Shown here: positions 5,527 to 11,124 of the stretch, one piece after another
Position numbering within the stretch: the stretch's first letter is position 1
Layout of the letters: each line of letters starts with the position of its first letter
Assembly: GCA_041725875.1 (NCBI GenBank)
Contig: JBGRQB010000112.1
Span: forward strand, 1 to 14,346
DNA length: 14,346 bases
Reading direction: 5' to 3'
Origin: JBGRQB01 sp041725875
GTDB lineage: Bacteria; Bacteroidota; Ignavibacteria; Ignavibacteriales; Melioribacteraceae
The notes under the pieces: model-generated
Told to the model about the DNA's origin: nothing
The model's input: the letters and a program-made list of their open reading frames with translations, nothing else
Database searches by the model: none
Made by a program: the position numbers and the translations under genes

Positions 5527-7296
5527 TTAAATATTCATTGTACTTCTGATTATTTTTAAAGCGTTTGTTGTAGGACAAACACCTTCCTGAATTTTATAAT
5601 CAAAAATCATATTATTATTTTTTACTGAATCACGAAAATGATAATTCCGAATCTGCGAATATTTTTCATCCAGTTTTGCCAGTTCAAGATCGTGAGTGGA
5701 AATTAATCCGAAAATATTTTGATCTATAATATTTTCAATAAATAATCTGGAACCTTCCAGTCGCTCTTTATTATTGGTTCCTTTAAATATTTCATCTATA
5801 AGAATAAATATTTTTTCTTCTGATTTCTCTTTCAGCTTCAACAACTCATTTAATCTTTTTACTTCGGAATAAAAATAAGAAATTCCGTCAACAACCGAAT
5901 CGGAAACATTGATGCAGGTAAATAAATTTAAATTTGAGCAGACAAACTTTTCTGCATTCACAGAAGTACCTGAATAAGCCAGGAGCAGGTTAACACCAAC
6001 GGTTCTGAGAAAAGTACTTTTTCCTGACATATTGGAACCGGTGATAATATCTATTCCGTTTTTACAGTTAACATTATACGTGTTAGTAATTTTCTGATCA
6101 AACTGTATGAGAGGATGCCCTGTTTCAATAGTTTCAATCAAATTATTTTCATCTTCAGAAATTACAGGCGTGCAGTAAGAATCATTATTCAGTTTAAAAA
6201 CTGCAAGTGCAATATCAGCCACCAGGTCATTATAGGCTTCAACGCTTTGCGGATAAACATCTTTAAGTTTTTCTCTCAGTTTTGTTAATTTATCTACTAA
6301 AACAACATCAACAGGAAAAATCAAAACAATTGGGAACCATATAAGCGGATTTCCTCTGAGTTCCAGAAAAGAAATAATGTTTTTCAGAGTTTTAAAAATT
6401 GATTTAAGTGATGTTTTATTTGCTGTAAAAATTTTCAGTCGTTCATTTAACTCATCACAATTGGTTGGTTTTACATCACACAAATAGTTAAAAACAGCAG
6501 AAAATGATTTTGTTTCTTTAACTATTGCTTCGCTGTTTTTTATTATGATGGCTGTCTTGCTGCTGTAAATGTAATAGCAGAAAATGTAAACCAGTATTGA
6601 GTAATAAAACCACGGTTCTGCAACTCCTGAAAGAAATAAAGCCAGTAAAATTATGTTCAGTAAATACACCGAAATTAATATCATCTTTGGATAAACTAAA
6701 ATTTTAGCCGATTGAAAAAGCCATTCTTTGAACTTGTTAAAATTTGTCGAGCTGTAATTATATCCATACAACAATACCCTGTTGATAATATTTGATTGTC
6801 TGGAAAGTTCGGTTATAACTCTTTGATTTATCTTTATTTCATCTATGTTTTTTTTGGAAGTAAGTTTCCTGTAAAGTTTTTCGGCTACCGCATTGTTGGC
6901 TGATAAATTTATAAGATGTAAAAGTGATCTGCTGCCGGAAATATTAAGATCTCTGTCAAGATTTGATTTTTCCTTTGGTTCATAAAAATTGTTAATATTT
7001 TGCCAATCCAATATTTTTCTGGCAAAAATCTCTTTCTTAATTTTCAGGTAAATTGAAAAATGTTCTATTTTTGAAATGATTTTGCTGTGAAAATGTGTTG
7101 CAATTAAAAAGCAAATCAAAAACAGAAAAAGTGGAAAATATGTGGCATTTTCGCCAATGAAAAAGAAAGTTAACAAAGTAACTGTGGTTCCGACAAGAAA
7201 TATCAATAATCTTATAAATGACAATTTTGAGCTTAATTTCTCACTTTTTCCCAAAAGTTTATTTAATTTTTCAATAAATCTATTCTCTTTCAGCAT
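5527..7296 (-). CDS. Membrane-anchored MutS-family ATPase
   Basis: The C-terminal 170 residues form the MutS-type ABC ATPase: Walker A GSNMSGKST (from about residue 420), a signature-like region around DSVVDGISYFYSEVKRL, Walker B ILIDEIFKGTNN (about 498-509) and the switch histidine in STHDLEL. Ahead of it are helical lever/core-like segments. Two pairs of hydrophobic segments (about residues 25-70 and 200-248) look like four membrane helices. The mismatch-recognition N-terminal domain and its FxE motif are absent, and there is no Smr domain, so this is neither MutS1 nor MutS2. Homologous membrane MutS-like proteins of about 600 residues occur in Bacteroidota, but I know of no established role. 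ATG 7296 is preferred over an in-frame TTG at 7311. The protein is rich in Asn, Ile and Lys, and the gene looks more AT-rich than its neighbours (judged by eye). The fold call is firm; the function is unknown. Confidence 0.88.
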   Translation of the reverse strand: MLKENRFIEKLNKLLGKSEKLSSKLSFIRLLIFLVGTTVTLLTFFFIGENATYFPLFLFLICFLIATHFHSKIISKIEHFSIYLKIKKEIFARKILDWQNINNFYEPKEKSNLDRDLNISGSRSLLHLINLSANNAVAEKLYRKLTSKKNIDEIKINQRVITELSRQSNIINRVLLYGYNYSSTNFNKFKEWLFQSAKILVYPKMILISVYLLNIILLALFLSGVAEPWFYYSILVYIFCYYIYSSKTAIIIKNSEAIVKETKSFSAVFNYLCDVKPTNCDELNERLKIFTANKTSLKSIFKTLKNIISFLELRGNPLIWFPIVLIFPVDVVLVDKLTKLREKLKDVYPQSVEAYNDLVADIALAVFKLNNDSYCTPVISEDENNLIETIETGHPLIQFDQKITNTYNVNCKNGIDIITGSNMSGKSTFLRTVGVNLLLAYSGTSVNAEKFVCSNLNLFTCINVSDSVVDGISYFYSEVKRLNELLKLKEKSEEKIFILIDEIFKGTNNKERLEGSRLFIENIIDQNIFGLISTHDLELAKLDEKYSQIRNYHFRDSVKNNNMIFDYKIQEGVCPTTNALKIIRSTMNI

Positions 7297-7441
7297 TGTA
7301 CCACATATCAAATTTTCAGAAAATGAACCATTTGCTCACAAGTTCGTCGTAATCAATACAACAATATAATATATCCGTTGAAAATTATTTTACAATTAAT
7401 TCAATATTTTAATAAAACTATATTTTGGTTATATTTCAAAG
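7297..7441. promoter_or_regulatory. Divergent intergenic region, MutS-like gene and DUF2752-like gene
   Basis: This 145-base AT-rich spacer lies between divergently transcribed genes and must hold both start regions. TTGAAA (7378-7383) and several TA-rich hexamers (for example TATATT 7419-7424) occur, but none has a standard -35/-10 spacing or a TTTG/TAnnTTTG pair. Its role as a promoter region is inferred from gene orientation only. Confidence 0.4.
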
Positions 7442-7792
7442 ATGCAAGCGATAAAGCAAAATAGAAACTCAATATCACACTATTTCAGGTATTTGAAATT
7501 AGTTGAACCGGAAGCATTAATATGGCTTGCCGGACTGACACTGCTTGCTTTATCAGATCCGTTGAGTGACGAACATTTCACCCTGTTTTTGCCAGATATC
7601 TTATTTGGGATAAAAAGTCCGGGATATAATTTGGGTCACTCAATTGCTTATTTATTCAGGTTTGAAATTGCTAATTCCTTTTCGGCACATCCGCTCGGAA
7701 TACCTGCATTTCTTATTTTAACATACAGAATTGGTAAGCTTGGAAAAAAAACTATAGATAATATAAATAGATTCAGGAGTTCAAATGGCTAA
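7442..7792 (+). CDS. DUF2752-like small membrane protein lacking the family cysteines
   Basis: This 116-residue protein has two or three hydrophobic segments (about 24-38, 63-74 and 86-95). The middle section, FGIKSPGYNLGHSIAYLFRFEIANSFSAHPLGIPA, aligns with the DUF2752 core, usually C-P-x-C-G-L-T-R-A followed by a short helix and NPLG or HPLG. Here the two cysteines are Ser59 and Tyr62, the glycine is Asn63, Thr is Gly65 and Arg is His66, while Pro60, Leu64 and HPLG (83-86) remain. This could be a diverged branch with a different role. The ATG at 7442 has no strong ribosome binding site. The gene overlaps the TM2-domain gene by eight bases, an arrangement common for DUF2752/TM2 pairs in Bacteroidota, which supports the assignment. 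The function of the family is not established. Confidence 0.75.
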   Translation: MQAIKQNRNSISHYFRYLKLVEPEALIWLAGLTLLALSDPLSDEHFTLFLPDILFGIKSPGYNLGHSIAYLFRFEIANSFSAHPLGIPAFLILTYRIGKLGKKTIDNINRFRSSNG

Positions 7793-8138
7793 CGTATTGC
7801 AGATATTACCGGAATTACAAGGCGAAGAACAAATTTACGTTCAGGGTTTAATTCAGAATATGTCTGATGAGAAAGCTTACCTGTTTGCAAATGCATATCG
7901 TTCAAGAAGAAGAGATCCGATGAATATTTTACTCTTTTCACTGGTAGGATTTTTAGGTTTTGCCGGCATTCAGAGATTTCTTGTAGATCAGGTAGGAATG
8001 GGAATTTTATACCTTCTTACAGGCGGATTATGCGGAATTGGTACTATTGTGGATATTGTTACACACAAAGGAATTGCATTTGGATACAACCAAAGGGTTG
8101 CAAATGAAGTTGCCCAGATGGTTAATATGATGAATTAA
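7785..8138 (+). CDS. TM2-domain membrane protein
   Basis: This 117-residue protein has a soluble N-terminal part (ELQGEEQIYVQGLIQNMSDEKAYLFANAYRSRRRDP, with the run continuing as residues 10-45) that precedes two transmembrane helices. The TM2 signature is clear: GFLGFAGIQRFLVDQVGMGILYLLTGGLCGIGTIVDIV lies at about 55-92 and includes the G..G..RF turn between helices and the terminal Asp. The short polar tail ends NEVAQMVNMM. A strong AGGAG (7775-7779) sits five bases before the ATG, inside the end of the DUF2752-like gene, so the two are translationally coupled. TM2 proteins are small two-helix membrane proteins without a common established activity; a structural or stress role in the envelope is possible but not shown. 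The family call is secure. Confidence 0.92.
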   Translation: MANVLQILPELQGEEQIYVQGLIQNMSDEKAYLFANAYRSRRRDPMNILLFSLVGFLGFAGIQRFLVDQVGMGILYLLTGGLCGIGTIVDIVTHKGIAFGYNQRVANEVAQMVNMMN

Positions 8139-8142
8139 TTTT

Positions 8143-8168
8143 GCCCGGTAAATATCCGGGTTTCTTTA
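8143..8168 (+). terminator. Weak hairpin between TM2 and rhomboid genes
   Basis: CCCGG (8144-8148) pairs with CCGGG (8156-8160) around a seven-base loop, with a further G-T pair outside, followed by TTTCTTT. It resembles a weak intrinsic terminator or attenuator after the TM2 gene and ends just before the rhomboid ATG (8172). The stem is only five to six base pairs and the T tract is interrupted, so partial read-through is likely. Confidence 0.4.
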
Positions 8169-8171
8169 TCA

Positions 8172-8813
8172 ATGGAAGAAAAAACAACATTAAAAGCGAG
8201 TTTGAAGATTTCTATGGTTTTACTATCCATTATGTGGATTTTAAAACTAGCTGAAATTCTATTTAATCATAAATTTTCATATCTGGGAATTCTTCCAAGA
8301 GAAGTATCGGGAATTAAAGGTATCCTTTTCAGTCCGTTTCTCCATGGCGACTTAAACCATCTTATTTCCAATACTTTTCCTTTTCTGATTTTAAATACTT
8401 CCCTTTTTTATTTTTACAGAAAAAACTCTGTTCAGATTTTTATCTTTTCGCAGGTTTTAGCAGGAATACTTTTATGGATTTTTGGCCGCGAATCCTATCA
8501 TATTGGGGCAAGCGGATTAATATATTCATTTGCTGCATTTTTCTTCTTTAACGGAATATTCTACCGAAATATAAAAGCAATTACTTTGTCGTTGGTTACA
8601 ATATTTTTATATGGCGGACTTGCAGCCGGATTACTGCCGGTAGATGAAAAAATTTCGTGGGAAGGACACTTATTTGGTGCTGTTTCAGGTTTGTTATCGG
8701 TGTTTTTCTTTTCGAACAATACTCCCTCCAAAAAATATGACTGGGAAGATGAAGATATTTCGCACCTGCCTGATCCGGAAATATCTTACAAAAAAGGTTA
8801 TCCATTTGAATAA
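8172..8813 (+). CDS. Rhomboid-family intramembrane serine protease
   Basis: This 213-residue protein has about six hydrophobic helices and the rhomboid (S54) active site. The nucleophile Ser114 lies in GASGLIYS and the catalytic His166 in SWEGHLFGAVSG, with the oxyanion-side HLISN (63-67) in the early helix pair. These match GlpG-type H..xN, GxSG and the final-helix histidine. Such enzymes cut transmembrane substrates within the bilayer. The short cytoplasmic tail is acidic (DWEDEDISHLPDPE). There is no Shine-Dalgarno before ATG 8172. The gene follows the TM2 gene by 33 bases with a weak hairpin between, so it may be partly co-transcribed. The substrate is unknown; TM2 or DUF2752 partners are only a guess from proximity. 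Active-site completeness makes proteolytic activity likely. Confidence 0.93.
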   Translation: MEEKTTLKASLKISMVLLSIMWILKLAEILFNHKFSYLGILPREVSGIKGILFSPFLHGDLNHLISNTFPFLILNTSLFYFYRKNSVQIFIFSQVLAGILLWIFGRESYHIGASGLIYSFAAFFFFNGIFYRNIKAITLSLVTIFLYGGLAAGLLPVDEKISWEGHLFGAVSGLLSVFFFSNNTPSKKYDWEDEDISHLPDPEISYKKGYPFE

Positions 8814-9042
8814 TTTTGAACCTTTTTAGCTTAAAAAGCATCTAAAATCATAATAATTTGAAGGCAATATGGAGAATTATTTCCTTTCTTTTAATACATT
8901 AAATGATTACTTTTGCTTGTCCGAAATACGTAGTTTTTGGAATTATACTTGATCTTAATATCGAAAATTATTGGAAAGTGGAACATTCTTTTCCGATAAT
9001 GGTTATAATGAGGATGTATATAACTTAGGAGTTGAAAATAAA
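8814..9042 (+). promoter_or_regulatory. Leader and probable promoter region of the sigma factor gene
   Basis: This 229-base gap lies between the rhomboid stop and the preferred sigma start. TATACT (8944-8949) looks like a -10 box but lacks a well-spaced -35. A 27-codon frame, 8869-8952, starts ATG four bases after GAAGG (8860-8864). A six-codon frame, 9008-9028, ends in TAG overlapping the AGGAG (9027-9031) that would serve the sigma gene. Either could be a chance frame. If the promoter lies upstream of 8869, they would form a leader with possible translational control. Confidence 0.3.
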
Positions 9043-9903
9043 TTGAAAATAACAAAACAGTTTACTAATCGTGAAAGTCAGTCGCTCGACAAGTATTTAC
9101 AGGAAATCGGGAAGGTTGATCTTATTGATGCCGATGAAGAAATTGAATTGGCTGAGAAGATCAGAAAAGGCGATAAAAGAGCGCTTGACAAATTAGTTAA
9201 AGCTAATCTTCGTTTTGTTGTATCAGTTGCGAAACAGTATCAGAATAAAGGTTTATCATTGGGTGACCTTATCAACGAAGGTAACCTTGGTTTAATAAAA
9301 GCTGCCCAGAGATTTGATGAAACCAGAGGATTTAAATTTATTTCTTATGCTGTTTGGTGGATCAGACAATCAATTATGCAAGCAATTGCGGATCAGTCAA
9401 GAATGGTTCGTTTGCCTCTTAATCGTGTTGGTGCCTTGACAAAAATAGGCAAAGTTGCCTCCAACCTTGAACAGGAATATGAAAGAGCTCCAAACATTGA
9501 AGAGATTGCTAAAGAACTTGATATGGATGTTGAGGAAGTGGCTTATGCTCAGCAGATAGCCGGTCGACACATTTCCGTTGATGCACCTTTTGCCAGTGGT
9601 GATGACAATAAAAACAGTCTTTTGGATGTTATGCCAAATGATTCTCAACCTACACCTGACAACACTTTAATGGATGACTCGTTAAAGACTGAAATTGAAA
9701 ATGCACTTTCTACACTTACAGAAAGAGAAGCTCAGGTTATAAGATTATCTTTTGGATTAAACGAAGAACATTCACACACTCTTGAAGAAATTGGTGAAAA
9801 ATTTAACCTTACTCGTGAGCGTGTAAGACAGATTAAAGAAAAAGCTTTAGTCAGATTACGTCACGCTTCAAGAAGTAAAAATCTTAAAGTTTATCTTGGT
9901 TAA
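9043..9903 (+). CDS. rpoD: Primary RNA polymerase sigma factor, short RpoD/SigA type
   Basis: The protein carries sigma regions 1.2 (SLDKYLQEIGKVDLIDADEE), 2 (LRFVVSVAKQYQNKGLSLGDLINEGNLGLIKAAQRFDETRGFKFISYAVWWIRQSI, the core-binding and -10 recognition helices), 3 (EQEYERAPNIEEIAKELDMD) and 4 (EREAQVIRLSFGL...TLEEIGEKFNLTRERVRQIKEKALVRLRH, with the -35 recognition helix). It has no large region 1.1 extension, as is typical of Bacteroidota and Chlorobi primary sigma factors of about 287 residues. The N-terminus LKITKQFTNRESQSLD aligns with the family start MRQLKITK..TNRESQSLD. No ATG is available nearby, so I choose TTG 9043 (286 residues), with AGGAG (9027-9031) eleven bases upstream. TTG 8971 is an in-frame alternative adding 24 residues that do not resemble the family. 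A terminator follows. Confidence 0.95.
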   Translation: MKITKQFTNRESQSLDKYLQEIGKVDLIDADEEIELAEKIRKGDKRALDKLVKANLRFVVSVAKQYQNKGLSLGDLINEGNLGLIKAAQRFDETRGFKFISYAVWWIRQSIMQAIADQSRMVRLPLNRVGALTKIGKVASNLEQEYERAPNIEEIAKELDMDVEEVAYAQQIAGRHISVDAPFASGDDNKNSLLDVMPNDSQPTPDNTLMDDSLKTEIENALSTLTEREAQVIRLSFGLNEEHSHTLEEIGEKFNLTRERVRQIKEKALVRLRHASRSKNLKVYLG

Positions 9904-9923
9904 AAAACTTATAGTTTTATTAT

Positions 9924-9961
9924 AAAGGCCTCTTTTCGATTTTCGATGAGAGGCTTTTTTT
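9924..9961 (+). terminator. Intrinsic terminator of the sigma factor gene
   Basis: GCCTCT (9928-9933) pairs with AGAGGC (9949-9954). The stem is extended outward by a G-T pair and A-T pairs (9924-9927 with 9955-9958), the loop is about 15 bases and contains a small CGA/TCG pair, and seven T (9955-9961) follow. It lies 21 bases after the sigma stop. Confidence 0.88.
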
Positions 9962-9975
9962 ATTGGTAGTTTCAT

Positions 9976-10003
9976 AAAAAAAAGCCGTCTTAAAGACGAC
10001 TTT
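9976..10003 (-). terminator. Intrinsic terminator after cheB
   Basis: Read on the minus strand, a stem (CGTCT 9986-9990 with AGACG 9994-9998, loop of three; one C/A mismatch and then four more outer pairs) is followed by a run of eight T (the A tract 9976-9983). It starts about ten bases after the cheB stop and should end the chemotaxis operon. It lies back to back with the plus-strand sigma terminator. Confidence 0.85.
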
Positions 10004-10012
10004 CAGGTAATT

Positions 10013-11086
10013 TTATACAAGAACACAATGGTTCAGAACTGTCTCGGAAATTAAATTAAGCGGCATAACCGATTCTACCCCTCCCAGTTTTACAGCTTCG
10101 TTTGGCATTCCGTATACAACACAGGTTTCTTCATTTTGTGCAATTGTGTAGGCTCCTACTTCCTTCATTTCCAGCATTCCTTTTGCTCCGTCATCTCCCA
10201 TACCTGTCATAATTACACCAATTGCGTTTCTTCCGGCGTATCTGGCGGTGGAGCGAAACAGAACATCTACTGACGGACGGTGCCTGCTGACAAGCGGTCC
10301 GCCTTTTAATTCAACAAAATATTTTGCACCGCTTCGTTTCAGAAGCATATGCATATTTCCCGGTGCAATAAGTGCTCTTCCTCTGAGAACCGTATCTCCG
10401 TCTTCAGCTTCTTTAACTGAAATTTTACAAGTTGAATCCAATCTTTTTGCAAATGCCTTTGTGAAATTTTCGGGCATATGCTGAACAATTAAAATACCGG
10501 GAGAATCCATAGGAAACTTTTCCAGGAAAACTCTTAAAGCTTCGGTTCCGCCGGTTGATGCTCCTACAGCCACAACTGTTTCCGTGGTCTTTATCATAGA
10601 AGTATTTTGTGTCTTCTGCAAAATTACATCAGCGGAAAGTTTTGGAGTTACCTGCACTTCCGATTTTGGTTTCAGCTTATGTACTTTTGCAGCGGCGGCA
10701 GCTTTAATAATATCACAGATATTAACTTTGCTTTCTTCAAAATATTGTTTTTGTCCAAGTTTTGGTTTAGTAATTATGTCAACTGCACCATACTCAAGAG
10801 CTCGCATTGCAGTATCAGATCCTCTCTCAGTTAAACTGGAGCAAATAACAACCGGGATAGGTTTTTGTGACATAATTTTCTTGAGAAATGTGAGTCCGTC
10901 CATTTTAGGCATTTCAACATCAAGAGTAATTACGTCAGGCACTTCATTTGCAATCTTTGAAGCAGCTGCATAAGGATCGGAAGCAGTTGAAATTACTTCC
11001 ATTCCCGGATCATCATTTATTATTGTAGAAAGAACCTGTCGCAACAAGGCGGAATCATCAACAACTAATACTTTAATTTTTTTCAT
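10013..11086 (-). CDS. cheB: Chemotaxis protein-glutamate methylesterase/deamidase CheB
   Basis: This 357-residue CheB is complete. The N-terminal receiver domain (about 1-125) has the acidic pair Asp10-Asp11, the phosphorylation site Asp56 (ITLDVEMPKMDG), Ser/Thr near 83-86 and Lys107 (ITKP). A linker (about 126-168, Ala- and Lys-rich) leads to the methylesterase domain with Ser177 (GASTGG), His203 (VQHMP) and Asp299 (TGMGDDGA) as the catalytic triad. The enzyme removes methyl groups from receptor glutamates and deamidates glutamines, setting the adaptation state once its receiver is phosphorylated by CheA. GAGAAG just upstream is the ribosome binding site. It is the last gene of the operon, 38 bases after a receptor gene whose C-terminal pentapeptide could bind CheB. 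CheR, CheA and CheW are not in the window. Confidence 0.97.
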   Translation of the reverse strand: MKKIKVLVVDDSALLRQVLSTIINDDPGMEVISTASDPYAAASKIANEVPDVITLDVEMPKMDGLTFLKKIMSQKPIPVVICSSLTERGSDTAMRALEYGAVDIITKPKLGQKQYFEESKVNICDIIKAAAAAKVHKLKPKSEVQVTPKLSADVILQKTQNTSMIKTTETVVAVGASTGGTEALRVFLEKFPMDSPGILIVQHMPENFTKAFAKRLDSTCKISVKEAEDGDTVLRGRALIAPGNMHMLLKRSGAKYFVELKGGPLVSRHRPSVDVLFRSTARYAGRNAIGVIMTGMGDDGAKGMLEMKEVGAYTIAQNEETCVVYGMPNEAVKLGGVESVMPLNLISETVLNHCVLV

Positions 11087-11106
11087 ATTCTTCTCTCAAT
11101 ATATTA

Positions 11107-11124
11107 AGGGAGATTTCTCTCCCT
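11107..11124 (-). other. Intercistronic hairpin between receptor gene and cheB
   Basis: AGGGAGA (11107-11113) and TCTCCCT (11118-11124) form a perfect 7-base-pair stem with a four-base loop, immediately after the receptor stop codon. No T run follows in the direction of transcription, so it is unlikely to be a full terminator. It could stabilise the upstream mRNA or lower cheB expression relative to the receptor. Confidence 0.5.

Noticed and set aside
8822..8840. CTTTTTAGCTTAAAAAG inverted repeat after the rhomboid gene as a terminator
   Set aside because: The stem is only A-T rich with no following T run, so it is unlikely to stop transcription.
10584..10973. Plus-strand 129-codon frame opposite cheB
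   Set aside because: It overlaps the conserved receiver and linker of CheB in antisense, with no recognisable domain or start signal.
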